From contig SKCR01023723.1 of assembly GCA_019454045.1 (NCBI GenBank), forward strand, positions 186,001 to 250,000: DNA of 64,000 bases, in the 5' to 3' direction. Positions 46,662 through 59,215 of this stretch are shown here, piece by piece. How positions within the stretch are numbered: position 1 is the first letter of the stretch; each line of letters begins with the position of its first letter. The translations under genes and the position numbers were made by a program. The notes under the pieces were generated by a model. The model was not told where the DNA came from. It saw only the letters and a program-made list of their open reading frames with translations, and did no database searches. The stretch comes from Zanthoxylum bungeanum (lineage: Eukaryota; Streptophyta; Magnoliopsida; Sapindales; Rutaceae).

Positions 46662-48355
46662 TGTTAGGGTTCCTAGAACATGCCAAGATCTCTAAGTTGT
46701 GATTTGTGTGTAAATAAATCAAAAGGGAGTTGCAGAATACTCACATTGATCGGATTGAGTTCAAAACTTTTTCATTCTTTGTTGGATGTGTTGGAAGCTA
46801 CGGAGCTTGAGATCGAGTTCCAAACTCTCGGGTGAGTATCCCTATCACCTTCACTTGACTCCTTTAAGTGCTAGCTTGAACAAAAGAACCAAAATCACCC
46901 TCCAAGAGAAGCAATATTCGTCTTGGGAGAGAGGGATCCAATCGGCCTTGATGAGGCAAGGCCATTCGGCCTAGTTCAAGGCCATTCGGCCAAGAACCGT
47001 GGCCATTCAGCCAAAGAGCATGACCATTCGGCCAAGAAGTTCCAAGGCCACTCGGCCAAGGTAGAGAAAAGAGAGAGAGAAGAGTTTTTGTGTTTTGTTT
47101 CTAAAAATAAAAATTACCAATTACACTTTTCCAAAAGGTGTATATGCTTTTTCCAAAAGCAAAGGCAAAGTGTTGGAGGGAAAATGACATTTAATGCCTC
47201 CAACCACTTCCATCACTCAAGTTGACACTTGATAGACATGTGATGTAAGTTGGTGGGACCCACTTTAATTCAAAATTCAAGTGGCTTTCTCAACACACTT
47301 CGGGCTCAGGTTCGTTTAATCCGATTAAACGAATTTTCTGTCACGACATAATGAAACCCAATTTAAATAAATAATAATACCTAGCAAAATTATTACGGAA
47401 ATCGCTCGCGAATTAATTCCAAATTAATTCGTTCGCTTGAATTAAAATCTAACTTTAATTCCGCATTGAAATCTAATTTCAACTAATATATCTAATATAT
47501 TATTTTAGCCCAATTAAATAAATTAAACAGTAAAATCTAATTTAACTATTAAATTTACTTTACCGATTAATTCCAAATTAATCACGTTCTCTCTCTTTGA
47601 CGAATTTATTCCCAGATAAATTCTCAACGCAATTAATCCAGGATTAATTCTTTCTCTTTTAATTAATCCCAAATTAATTCATTGTCGTAATTAATCCCAG
47701 ATTAATTTTCTCTCTCATAATTAATCCCAGATTAATTTTGTTCGAGTCAAACATCATCGGTGAATCTTCGGGATGCGACCCAAGAGATCCCTGGATATGT
47801 TGGCAGTAAATACGGTTATCGGACTATCCGAATACGTGCGTACACAGTACCACGTCCTTACCTGATTTACAAGACATGGTTGGCTTCTAGCAAAGCACCG
47901 TGTCTACCCAATTCTCCAGAAATATTCTGTAAACGAATATGTAATCTTTGTCAGGCGTAGTATATGTAGTATTGCGTATTACGATCCAGTATCAGATGTC
48001 ACATGCTAGGCCTGGGGCTGGAATTGTGTCTGCCCGTACGAAGCACATATCGGATCTCTGGTAACTAGTCTCTATAATCGGATAATCATGACCTTATCAT
48101 ATTATCCCGATAGCTGCAGCATACAAGAGTACCAGTTCCGTATCCTACGTGATCATCATCTCCATATGACTGAAGTGATAATTCCATCTTGACATCACAC
48201 CCAATACACTACGATTCTCAATATACCCAGAAGAGGCGTACACAGAACCTGTTAAAGCCCCGGACGACCAAAACCAAAGTATACTGATTGTCGCAAGTAT
48301 TTGCGATGCAAGTCTCAGGTTAAGACCAAATACATCTACCCTGATTCGGACTCCC
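46662..48355 (-). repeat. 5' LTR of the Copia element, inner part
   Basis: 1694 bp matching 39442-41090 closely, with an expanded CATTCGGCCAAG run (46960-47060). It stops at GGACTCCC, where Ogre/Tat element 2 begins. Confidence 0.92.
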
Positions 48356-51331
48356 TGTAGGACACAGAAACTGGACGACGCTGTTCCGGGCTCGCGGCCC
48401 GGTTGGGAGTACGGAGTAGCCCGAGAGGGACTAAACCTGAGAAATAAAATGGAGTCACCACCCGGTATGAACCGGGAAAAATGATTTAAGGCCGCACTCA
48501 CCCCTCGCAAGGGAAGACCTTAAACCGTTGGGATCGGAATGGTCCCTTACTTATGCCACTTGTAATGAACGGATTTGTGCAATAATTTAACCAAGTCTAC
48601 ACAACATACATGTCTGAGATTAACCTAGATCTAATTCACATTCATAAAGGTAAACATACAATATCACGCAACAAACATGTTACATTATCAAACATGAAAA
48701 CTAAACAACAACCTAAGCAAACGTAGATAAAACTCATATTGCGACTTAAATAACTATAACATACATAGGCAAATAACATACTAATGACATAATCATGCTT
48801 AAGAATAAATAACATACTAGCAACCTAATCATGCTCAAATACAAGGTTTGGATGAAACGAAATACGTGTGTCTCTCAAGTGATACGTGGTATTGTATCCC
48901 GAGTACAAACCGCAATACCGTCCATTCGGATTCGGCTACAGAATTTACATCCGGGTTTCCATCCGATATACCACAAGAGAGAACACATGTTCCGTTCACC
49001 CAGAAATCACATCATGCACCAATTCACAATAATCATGCGAAATAAAACAATAAAATAACTAAAAATAAAGGATAATAAATAAAATGGTGCCCTCAGGTCT
49101 TACCTTTTAAGTCGCTTTCCGGGAGTGCGTTCCACGGTGCCGGAAGGGATATCGTTTTGCTGTTTTCACAGGTCCGCTGTTTCTACTGTTTTCACAGGTT
49201 CACTGTTTTCTCTATTTTCACTGGTCCAATGTTTCCGCTATTTTCACGAGTCCGTTATTTCTGCTGTTTTCACTATTTTTACCGGTCCGCTGTTTCCGAT
49301 GTTTCCACTATTTTCACAGGTTCACTGTTTCCACTCACTGTTTTCAACTGCTATTTTCTCTGTTTTATTTGCTGTTTTGGGACTATTTTTTCTGCTGTTT
49401 TAGGGTTAGTTTTGGGATTATTTTAGGATTTCTGGAGCGTAATTTTGGCTTGGTTTCACGATGGATTGCTCACTGTTTTTATGGTTTTCTTCACTGTTTT
49501 GCTGCAACTTAGGCGCAGGTTAGAGACTATTTACGGGCTTGTTATGATGCAGTTTAGGGAGTTATTTGTGGGCAGTTCGTGCGGTTGTTGATGCATTGGT
49601 TTGGGGCAGTATGTGAGAGGGGTTTTAATGTGAAACAAGGGGCAGTAACGTTATGGTTATGGACGCTGCATGCATGGGTTTTTGGCAGTACGTAACCGAT
49701 GTGGGACTTTGTATAGGGTTTAAGGGCTGCTTGTCGTGAGGGCTTTGAATGGTATTTGGTTGATGCTCGACAGTGCGTTGAAGGCTGCATAAGGCCAAAA
49801 GCTGAATGATGATCGGGCTACGTGGAGTGTGAGTGAGGTGTCCTTGAGTTTTCCGAGTGTGATAGCTCTTTTGAAGGTGTCCCTAGCTGCCGTGAGTGTG
49901 CTTATTTGTTTTCTTTAGTTTGATGAGTTTAGGGTTTTGTTTTGAGGGGTTTATTTGTTATGGTTGAGAGTGTGGTTTGGTTTAGGTCTTCACGTTAATG
50001 GAGGATTGAGTGTGTGCTGAATGAGCTAGGTGTTGGCAGTTTGTTTTGGCAGTGTATGAATCGGTGAGGGCTGATCGTGAAGGTGGTTCACGGCTGGTGA
50101 AGGGCAGTGGGTTTGATGCTTGAGGGCAGTTGCTTGTGCGTGAACTGAGTGGGTGATGGAGTGAAGGATATTGCTAAGTTAGGGGCTATGCGTGAAGGGT
50201 GAGGTGCATGGGCTGTTGGCGTGAATGTGCATGGTGTGGAGTAGGGGCTTTGTGGACGTTTGTTGAGTGGAGTGGTGAGTTAGGGTGAAGTCTGATGAAG
50301 AGTGGAGCTTGGGTGCGTGGTGGCTGTGCTGGGCGTGAAGGGTTGATGTGCCAAGGGACGTGGTGGCTGTGTTTGTTGATGAAGCTAAGGCTTGTGTCTC
50401 ACGGTTTGAGAGAGAGATAGCGGGCGAAGGTCAGAGGAAGATGATCAAGGTGGGCTGCTGGCTTGTGATAATGAAGGGTTTAGGAGGGCTATGTTATTGC
50501 CGAGTGCTTTAGGGTTTCAGAAGGTTCATTTGTGAGGGTGCCGTGTGTTCAGTTCGTGGGAGTTATTTACATGAACATGGGGTCGAGAGGAGGAGCTTGA
50601 AAGGTTTCATGTGAATGGTTTTTTGTGACTTATCATGTACCCCCCTCCCAGGTGCGTGAATGGTGATGAATTTAAAGGGTGAAATAGAGGTGTTTAGGGT
50701 CTTTTAGAGAGAGAGACGACAGCATGGGTTGGTTATGGGTGGTAGTTTATTGATTGCATGGGTAGTTTATTGGGGGTTGATTGTGTATGGGTGAGAGGCA
50801 TGGATGGTGCATGGGTTTTGTTAGTTTGTGCTTGTTGTTTGTTTATTATTGTTTGGGTAGTGACGCATGGAGGGTGCAGGGGATAATGTATGGGTAGTTA
50901 TGGGTTGCATGAGTGAGGGTATGGGTTTTGGTTTTTTTTTGTTGTTTTGTATGTGGCTTTTTGGCTTGGTGAGATGCATGATTGGTGTGGGTGTGGCATG
51001 GCTCACGTGGGAGTGTATGGGGTGGTATGTGATTTGTTGTTTATTATTTGGTGAGGGGCGGAAAAGGTGGCATTTTGGTTTGAGTTATGGGTAGGGTGCC
51101 TTTCACGTGGGGTTTGGAATAGAGGTGTGGGTATTTTTGTGAACCGGGCCGATGATAAATTTAAAATTGAGACCTGAACGAGCAAACCCGAAGCTTGAAC
51201 AAGCGAACCAAATCCAATAAAAATGTCAATTCTTGACCCTTCCCTTCCGACGACCGCTTTCCGCAACTAAAAAGTAGTGCCTCAATTCGAGGATCATCAT
51301 TGGGCTGATATGCAAAAATGCAATGCCTACA
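48356..51331 (-). repeat. 3' LTR of Ogre/Tat element 2
   Basis: It begins TGTAGGACACAG and ends AATGCAATGCCTACA, 2976 bp. It is nearly identical to 56319-59210 apart from indels near 49515-49550 and 50570-50645. Its first ~190 bases resemble the same part of element 1's LTR. 49150-49340 contains repeated CTGTTTTCAC(A/C)GGTCC-like words. Open frames in it are not genes. Confidence 0.93.
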
Positions 51332-51355
51332 GTCACCCCCACTTTGATGGGACTT
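51332..51355 (-). promoter_or_regulatory. Polypurine tract of Ogre/Tat element 2
   Basis: The minus strand reads ATCAAAGTGGGGGTGAC directly before the LTR start TGTAGGCATTGC, as in element 1. Confidence 0.8.
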
Positions 51356-51499
51356 TTGCAGTGTGTGACAATGATAATTCTATCAAAGTTCGTGCAATGC
51401 ATTTTTACTTACCTGGCTCGCCAGCTGCCACATGGTTTGCCTGCTGTATTGAGTTGAGTTGGTCTGGTTGTGCCATTTTCGGCATGCTAAACCCCATTT

Positions 51500-53700
51500 C
51501 CGAGGTGTTGCTGAAGTGATGACTGTCTATCTTCGAACTGTGCTCCATTTTCGGAGTGATGAGATAATGATGATTGTCTATTTTCGAACTGTGTCCCATT
51601 TTCGGAATGATGAGATAATGGTCCATTTTCGAACCGTGCTCCATTTTCGGAATGATGAGATAATGGTCCATTTTCGAACCGTGCTCCATTTTCGAAGTGC
51701 CAGAGTAGTGATGATTGTCCATTTTCGAACTGTGCTCCATTTTCGGAATAATAGTCCATTTTCGAACCATGCTCCATTTTCGGAGTGCCAGAGTAGTGAT
51801 GATTGTCCATTTTCGAACTGTGCTCCATTTTCAGAATAATAGTCCATTTTCGAACCGTGCTCCATTTTCGGAAAGATGAGATAATGGTCTATTTTCGAAC
51901 CGTGCTCCATTTTCGGAGTGCCAGAGTAGTGATGATTGTCCATTTTCGAACTGTGCTCCATTTTCGGAATAATAGTCCATTTTCGAACCGTGCTCCATTT
52001 TCGGAATGATGAGATAATGGTCCATTTTTGAACCGTGCTCCATTTTCGAAATGATGAGATAATGGTCCATTTTCGAACCGTGCTCCATTTTCGGAGTGCC
52101 AGAGTAGTGATGATTGTCCATTTTCGAACTGTGCTCCATTTTCGGAACGATGAGATAATGGTCCATTTTTTAACCGTGCTCCATTTTCGGAGTGCCAGAG
52201 TAGTGATGATTGTCCATTTTCGAACTGTGCTCCATTTTCGGAATAATAGTCCGTTTTCGAACCGTGCTCCATTTTCGGAATGATGAGATAATGGTCCATT
52301 TTCGAACCGTGCTCCATTTTCGGAATGATGAGATAATGGTCCATTTTCGAACCGTGCTCCATTTTTGGAGTGCCAGAGTAGTGATGATTGTCCATTTTCG
52401 AACTGTGCTCCATTTTCGGAATAATAGTCCATTTTCGAACCGTGCTCCATTTTCGGAATGATTAGATAATGGTCCATTTTCGAACCATTACTGATGTGGG
52501 CCTTGACCCTGGAACTCATCCCCAAAAGCGGATACTGTAACTGATGTGGGTCTCGACCCTGGGACTCATCCCCAAAACTGATACTGATATGGGCCTCGCC
52601 CCACACTTATACTGATATGGGCCTCGCCCTAAACTGATACTGATATGGGCCTCGCTCCAAACTGATACTGATATAGGCCTCGCCCCAAAACGTATACTGA
52701 TATGGGCCTCGCCCCCATACTGATACTGATATGGGCCTCCCCCCAAAACTGATACTGATATGGGCCTCGCCCCAAAACTGATACTGATATGGGCCTCGCC
52801 CCCAGACTGATACTGATATGGGCCTCGCCCCAGACTGATACTGATATGGGCCTCGCCCCAAACTTATACTGATATGGGCCTCGCCCCAAACTGATACTGA
52901 TATGGGCCTCGCCCCAAACTGATACTGATATGGGCCTCGCCCCAAACTGATACTGATATGGGCCTTGCCCCAAAACTGATACTGATATGGGCCTCGCCCC
53001 AAAACTGATACTAATGCTGATGTGTCTCCATACCCGGAGTGCCGTACTTGGCAGAAATGATCTGATGTTTCCATACCCGGAGTGTCGTACCTGGTAGAAC
53101 TGATCTGATATCTATATACCCGGAATACCGTACCTGGCAAAACTAATTCGATATCTCCATACCCGGAGTGCCATTTTTTGGTGAGTGATGAGACAATGGT
53201 CCATTTTCAAACCGTCGTTGTTGTGAAATTGGTCCATTTCCGAACCGTTGCTGATGTGAGAGTGGTCCATTTCCGAACCGTTGCTGATGTGAATGTGTCT
53301 CCGTACACGAAGTGCCATACCCGACGATACTGATACTGATGTGATGTGGGCCTCGCCCCTATAATGCCATACCCGGCGAAACTGATACTGATATGGGCCT
53401 CGCCCCCAGAGTGCCATACCCGGCAAAGAATGATAGTGATGTGGGCCTCAACCCGCAGAGTGCCATACCTGGCAAAGACTGATAATGATGTGGGCCTCGC
53501 CCCCAGAGTGCCATACCCGATAAAGACTGATAATGATGTGGGCCTCGCCCCTAGAGTGCCATACCCGGCAAAGACTGATAGTGATGTGGGCCTCAACCCG
53601 CATAGTGCTATACCCGGCACAGACTGATAATGATGTGGGCCTCGCCCCCAGAGTGCCATACCCGCAGAGTGTCGTACCCGGCAAAGATTGATGATGATGC
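51500..53700 (-). repeat. Satellite-like tandem arrays of Ogre/Tat element 2
   Basis: Three adjoining arrays are visible on the plus strand. 51500-52490 has units of roughly 30-50 bp built on GTCCATTTTCGAACCGTGCTC and ATTTTCGGAATGATGAGATAATG, in higher-order groups with GTGCCAGAGTAGTGATGATT. 52495-53010 has ~28-bp units ACTGATACTGATATGGGCCT plus CGCCCCAA. 53010-53690 has ~57-bp units with GTGCCATACCCGGCAAAGAC and TGATGTGGGCCTCGCCCC. The middle family is shared with element 1. Minus-strand frames of up to 342 codons here are repeat artefacts with period-15 or period-9 peptides. Confidence 0.92.
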
Positions 53701-53734
53701 AAATGATTTATTTCAATATACTATATTGCTCTCC

Positions 53735-54440
53735 TCGAGACATTCTTAATAGCTAAACATATTTTCGTCCTCAACGAATGCTTTGTGTCAAAACCAGAGA
53801 ACATTCAAAGTACTTGATACACTCAACTTCGATCGTCTGAATAGGTGATATGAACTAGACTCTTAGTGTGTGTGTGCTAAGGCTCTTTCGCAGCTTCATC
53901 CGTAAGTATGCCGACTCGATGATTTCATCTCGGAGAATCGAACCAGTGGGTCTAACCAACCTGGATGTCTTAATCACATTCTGTGATTACTTCAGTATAC
54001 TCAACATGATATGGTTTTCATCTTTTTTTTTTGTCTATTTCTTTTCATTTTCTTTTTTCTTTTTCTTTTCTTTTCTTCTCTGACACACCTACCCTTTAAG
54101 GTAGCATTTCTCCTCATGGTGGTCCTAATACTCGCCCATGGGTAGCTTCACGTTTATCGGTTATAGGTGGTATATTTTTCTTTTCTTTTCAGAGACTTTT
54201 TTATTTCTTTCCAACCATATCATATATCGTAGCATAAGTAAACCAAGGTGGACATCCAGGCAAACGGTCATTCACCGATCTATCATCCCTTCGACTAGTC
54301 CTATTGCCAACCACTCAGGCTTCCACTGTTGAGACTCCGTAATCATGTGCTCATGAGTCTAGCTGAGATCAACTCATTCAGAATATCGGTAGAGTACATC
54401 TCACACTTATCGTTTCTAAGGTTTCTTTCTTCAGCAAACG
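53735..54440 (-). repeat. Athila-type 3' sequence inside Ogre/Tat element 2
   Basis: On the minus strand this follows 11990-12670 of the Athila-type element along its length. Shared parts include AACGATAAGT, GTGAAGCTACCCATGGGCGA, GAGGAGAAATGCTACCTTAA, the long purine run and AAGCATTCGTTGAGGAC. Element 1 has nothing equivalent between gag and its arrays. 54441-54600 continues as a CT-rich tract. Confidence 0.8.
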
Positions 54441-54639
54441 ATGTCATCACCGGACATATGTCTAAGTATCAAAGATTTCTTCTTTTTTTTTCCCTTTTTT
54501 TTTTTTCTTTTCTCTCTTTTTTTTCTCTCATTTTTTTTTACTCACTCACTTCACTGAATTCTTCCTTTCTACCGCTGACAATGTGGGATTCGCCCTCTGA
54601 GATATATTCTTGAAACTCATGCTGATATGGGCCTCGACC

Positions 54640-54975
54640 CTGGGATTCCTCCCCGAAACTGATTCATTCCTGAAACTGATACTGATTCATTCTTGAAACT
54701 GATAACATTGTTGCTGCTTCTGGTTGGTTTGCCTTTGCCGCTTTCTCTTTTTCTTCTTTAAAACCTGCGAATACAAAACAACAGAAGAAAGACGTGTGCA
54801 TGTAATGTATACGTATACATGTGTGGAGATACTCCCTGTTCTTGATGGGTGAGACCTTCATTGTGCTCCTTGGCGCCATGTGTTTCCCCATGCTAGTTCT
54901 TCCCTTTCTGTTTAAAACCTGCAAACATAGGACAAACACAAGAATTGCAAGTACGTTACGTGTATACATGCATGG
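54640..54975 (-). other. Post-gag region with two intron-like boundaries
   Basis: On the minus strand, TTTGCAG/GTTTTAAACAG at about 54922 and TTCGCAG/GTTTTAAAGAAG at about 54768 look like 3' splice sites. Each follows a pyrimidine-rich stretch and an upstream GTATAC word. Element 1 has one such site near 20069 (GTGTTCAAAGGTTTTGAAGAAG). Ogre elements are known to carry an intron; whether these are used is unknown. Confidence 0.45.
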
Positions 54976-55044
54976 ATATGTTTCCTATCCCGTTGGGCTA
55001 GGCCTTCCGCCAATTCCCTTGGTGACTGCTCAGTCTTCTCTTCC

Positions 55045-55350
55045 TCAGGCTAAAAACTGCTTCAATCTGTTTACATCGATCGACTCGGTGAACTCATTCT
55101 CTTCCAAGTCTGACAGTTTTACTGCTTCGTTTCCCAATTTCTGAATGTCTATCCTGTCTTTTCTGCTTGCTTCTTCCGAGGATTCCCTGATGGTCTTTCC
55201 ATTCTGATTGTACAACTTTCTGTTATCGGCTATACCGGGTACGGTCAAACTGGCCGCAACATTAGTCAAAACTTGCAACATCTCAATAATTCCAGTTACT
55301 TTAATCTCCAATTGATCCAGGCGGGATCTCTCGTTTGCTAACTTGCTCAT
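55045..55350 (-). pseudogene. Ogre/Tat gag, N-terminal fragment
   Basis: The reading starts at ATG 55350 (MSKLANERSRLDQLEIKVTGI). It aligns with the start of element 1's gag (MSESDIEVSRIDQLENGFAKI) in register, then diverges into RKDRIDIQKLGNEAVKLSDLEEN. It stops after 101 codons. The gag core seen in element 1 (FNGNGDPRVYLQQY onward) is entirely absent, so this can at most be a leftover. Confidence 0.75.
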
Positions 55351-56297
55351 GTTGACTGACGGTCTCTTGACGAGTCTCTCTGCTTTCCTAACCCAACGGG
55401 AATCTATGATGGCTTTTAAGACACAAAAGGGTTAACATGATGCGTGTATGCATGAAATGCTTGAGATGCGTGTGATGCGGAAAATACATATATCAGTTGG
55501 CCTATCATCATTTTAAAGCATTCATTCACATCATCGCGCGGTGCAAACTCGTCCCAGTTGAAAAGACCCAACAATTTCATAATTTTGCGATAACATAACT
55601 AAACAACTTCAAATGATAAGAGACCCAAATACAAAATGGCCCATCGACATTTTAGAAGCTTTTGGCCCAATTGTCAAAGGACATGGACTTGTCTCAGTTT
55701 AAATAGCCCAACAAGTTCATATCTCTTGACAAGAGGTCCAATTGAATCCAAATAACGATGGTCCCAAACAAGCATAAAAGAAATGATTTCTATGGGTCAT
55801 GCAACTAGGGTTCACATGCAGGTTTAAAAGAATGTAAACAAATGCTCCCGCTGACGAAGGTTTGCTCACAACTAGGACTCCCCACTCAAGGGTTCGAGCG
55901 ACCAAGTGAGCGCACCCTTTTTATACATTACGGTACGTGCCAACGAGTTATGGTGTGTGACTGAATGTCAAATGGATTTCCCGTTGTAGATTCCCCAGAG
56001 GGAGGGTGGAGCGAGGCTCTCTTAAATACCCTAGCCTCTTAGGCTCTTATCGCTTGGTGTCAAGAATAAACAACGAGTCCTCCAAATTAGTCTATCACAA
56101 TGAACTACGGGTGAATGATTATCTAGGTGCCCTCACAGCTTTTCCTTATAGAAAGGTAGTGAGTGAAGGAAGACACCAAACCATCACCTAGCTTTAATAA
56201 CACCTTTGATTAAACTCTCTAAACCTACAATAGACATGGTTAATTTAAAGCACAAATCACAAACATTACAAGACATTATTTCGGGACCGATTCTCTA
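55351..56297 (-). other. Leader of Ogre/Tat element 2
   Basis: It contains two to three degenerate units with CCCAACAAGTTCAT and AGCTTTTGGCCC words (55500-55760) and a block (55920-56190) closely matching 22640-22900 of element 1. No gene is seen. Confidence 0.7.
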
Positions 56298-56315
56298 TCC
56301 CCAGTGGAGTCGCCA
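56298..56315 (-). promoter_or_regulatory. Primer-binding site, tRNA-Arg type, Ogre/Tat element 2
   Basis: The minus strand reads TGGCGACTCCACTGGGGA, three bases from the 5' LTR end. It differs from element 1 at one base. Confidence 0.9.
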
Positions 56316-56318
56316 GAA

Positions 56319-59210
56319 TGTAGGACACAGAAACTGGACGACGCTGTTCCGGGCTCGCGGCCCGGTTGGGAGTACGGAGTAGCCCGAGAGGGACTAAACC
56401 GGAGAAATAAAATGGAGTCACCACCCGGTATGAATCGGGAAAAATGATTTAAGGCCGCACTCACCCCTCGCAAGGGAAGACCTCAAACCGTTGGGTTCGG
56501 AATGGTCCCTTACTTATGCCACTTGTAATGAACGGATTTGTGCAATAATTTAACCAAGTCTACACAACATACATGTCTGAGATTAACCTAGATCTAATTC
56601 ACATTCATAAAGGTAAACATACAATATCACGCAACGAACATGTTACATTATCAAACATGAAAACTAAACAACAACCTAAGCAAACGTAGATAAACTCCTA
56701 TTGCGAAGTAAATAACTATAACATACATAGGCAAATAACATACTAATGACATAATCATGCTTAAGAAATAAATAACATACTAGCAACCTAATCATGCTCA
56801 AATACAAGGTTTGGATGAAACTAAATACGTGTGTCTCTCAAGTGATACGTGGCATTGTATCCCGAGTACAAACCGCAATACCGTCCATTCGGATTCGGCT
56901 ACAGAATTTACATCCGGGTTTCCATCCGATATACCACAAGAGAGAACACATGTTCCGTTCACCCAGAAATCACATCATGCACCAATTCACAATAATCATG
57001 TGAAATAAAACAATAAAATAACTAAAAATAAAGGATAATAAATAAAAGGGTGTCCTCAGGTCTTACCTTTTAAGTCGCTTTCCGGGAGTGCGTTCCACGG
57101 TGCCGGAAGGGATATTGTTTTGCTGTTTTCACCGGTCCGCTGTTTCTACTGTTTTCACAGGTTCACTGTTTTCTCTATTTTCACTGGTCCGATGTTTCCG
57201 CTGTTTTCACGAGTCCGTTATTTCTGCTGTTTTCACTATTTTTACCGGTCCGCTGTTTCCGTTGTTTCCTCTATTTTCACAGGTTCACTGTTTCCACTCA
57301 CTGTTTTCAACTGCTATTTTCTCTGTTTTATTTGCTGTTTTGGGACTATTTTTTCTGCTGTTTTAGGGTTAGTTTTGGGATTATTTTAGGATTCTGGGGC
57401 GCAATTTTGGCTTGGTTTCACGATGGATTGCTCACTGTTTTTATGGTTTTCTTCACTGTTTCGGTGCAACTTAGGCGCAGGTTTGGGGAGTTATTTGTGG
57501 GCAGTTCGTGCGGTTGTTGATGCGTTGGTTTGGGGCAGTATGTGAGAGGGGTTTTGACGTGAAACAAGGGGCAGTAACGTTATGGTTATGGACGCTGCAT
57601 GCATGGGTTTTTGGCAGTACGTAACCGATGTGGGACTTTGCATAGGGTTTAAGGGCTGCTTGTCGTGAGGGCTTTGAAGGGTATTTGGTTGATGCTCGAC
57701 AGTGCGTTGAAGGCTGCCTAAGGCCAAGAGCTGAATGATGATCGGGCTACGTGGAGTGTGAGTGATGTGTCCTTGAGTTTGCCGAGTGTGATAGCTCTTT
57801 TGAAGGTGTCCCTGGCTGCCGTGAGTGTGCTTATTTGTTTTCGTTAGTTTGATGAGTTTAGGGTTTTGTTTTGAGGGGTTTATTTGCTATGGCTGAGAGT
57901 GTGGTTTGGTTTAGGTCTTCACGTTAATGGAGGATTGAGTGTGTGCTGAATGAGCTAGGTGTTGGCAGTTTGTTTTGGCAGTGTATGAATCGGTGAGGGC
58001 TGATCGTGAAGGTGGTTCACGGCTGGTGAAGGGCAGTGGGTTTGATGCTTGAGGGCAGTTGCTTGTGCGTGAACTGAGTGGGTGATGGAGTGAAGGATAT
58101 TGCTAAGTTAGGGGCTATGCGTGAAGGGTGAGGTGCAGTGGCTGTTGGCGTGAATGTGCATGGTGAGGAGTAGGGGCTTTGTGGACGTTTGTTGAGTGGA
58201 GTGGTGAGTTAGGGTGAAGTCTGATGAAGAGTGGAGCTTGGGTGCGTGGTGGCTGTGCTGGGCGTGAAGGGTTGATGTGCCAAGGGACGTGGTGGCTGTG
58301 TTTTTTGATGAAGCTAGGGCTTGTGTCTCACGGTTTGAGAGAGAGATAGCGGGCGAAGGTCAGAGGAAGATGATCAAGGTGGGCTGCTGGCTTGTGAGAA
58401 TGAAGGGTTTAGGGGGGCTGTGTTATTGCCGAGTGCTTTAGGGTTTCAGAAGGTTCATTTGTGAGGGTGCCGTGTGATCAGTTCGTGGGAGTTATTCACG
58501 CACCTGTGCCCCCCTCCCAGGTGCGTGAATGGTGATGAATTTAAAGGGTGAAATAGAGGTGTTTATGGTCTTTTAGAGAGAGAGACGACAGCATGGGTTG
58601 GTTATGGGTGGTAGTTTATTGATTGCATGGGTAGTTTATTGGGGGTTGATTGTGTATGGGTGAGAGGCATGGATGGTGCATGGGTTTTGTTAGTTTGTGC
58701 TTGTTGTTTGTTTATTATTGTTTGGGTGTGACGCATGGAGGGTGCAGGGGATAATGTATGGGTAGTTATGGGTTGCATGAGTGAGGGTATGGGTTTTGGT
58801 TTTTTTTTTGTTGTTTTGTATGTGGCTTTTTGGCTTGGTGAGATGCATGATTGGTGTGGGTGTGGCATGGCTCACGTGGGAGTGTATGGGGGTGGTATGT
58901 GCTTTGTTGTTTATTATTTGGTGAGGGGCAGAAAATGTGGCATTTTGGTTTGAGTTATGGGTAGGGTGGCTTTCACGTGGGGTTTGGAATGGAGGTGTGG
59001 GTATTTTTGTGAACCGGGCCGATGATAAATTTAAAATTGAGACCTGAACGAGCAAACCCGAAGCTTGAACAAGCGAACCAAATCCAATAAAAATGTCAAT
59101 TCTTGACCCTTCCCTTCCGACGACCGATTTCCGCAACTTCCGCAACTAAAAAGTATTGCCCCAATTCGAGGCTCATCATTGGGCTGATATGCAAAAATGC
59201 AATGCCTACA
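56319..59210 (-). repeat. 5' LTR of Ogre/Tat element 2
   Basis: 2892 bp, same ends as 48356-51331 and nearly identical to it. Confidence 0.93.
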
Positions 59211-59215
59211 CTCCC

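Larger units (their letters stand above)
48356..59210 (-). mobile_element. Ogre/Tat element 2, non-autonomous, nested in the Copia LTR
   Basis: The 10855-bp element is flanked by CTCCC (48351-48355 and 59211-59215). The uninterrupted Copia LTR at 41086-41099 has a single CTCCC at the same place. Minus-strand order: 5' LTR 59210-56319, tRNA-Arg-type primer site, leader, gag N-terminus, intron-like sequence, a block of Athila-type 3' sequence, satellite-like arrays, purine tract, 3' LTR. Only about 100 codons of gag remain and there is no pol. Confidence 0.95.

Noticed and set aside
49125..49403. Phe/Ser-rich open frames in element 2 LTRs
   Set aside because: They come from CTGTTTTCAC word repeats in both LTR copies and overlap in two frames; not genes.
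51578..52606. 342-codon minus-strand open frame of repeated KMEHGSKMDHYL/ENGARFENG peptides
   Set aside because: It is produced by tandem DNA units whose lengths keep frame; overlapping frames on both strands are also open, and no domain is recognisable.
52000..53690. Spaced repeats that could be mistaken for a CRISPR array
   Set aside because: Units are contiguous degenerate satellite-like repeats in a plant retrotransposon, with no unique spacers and no cas genes.
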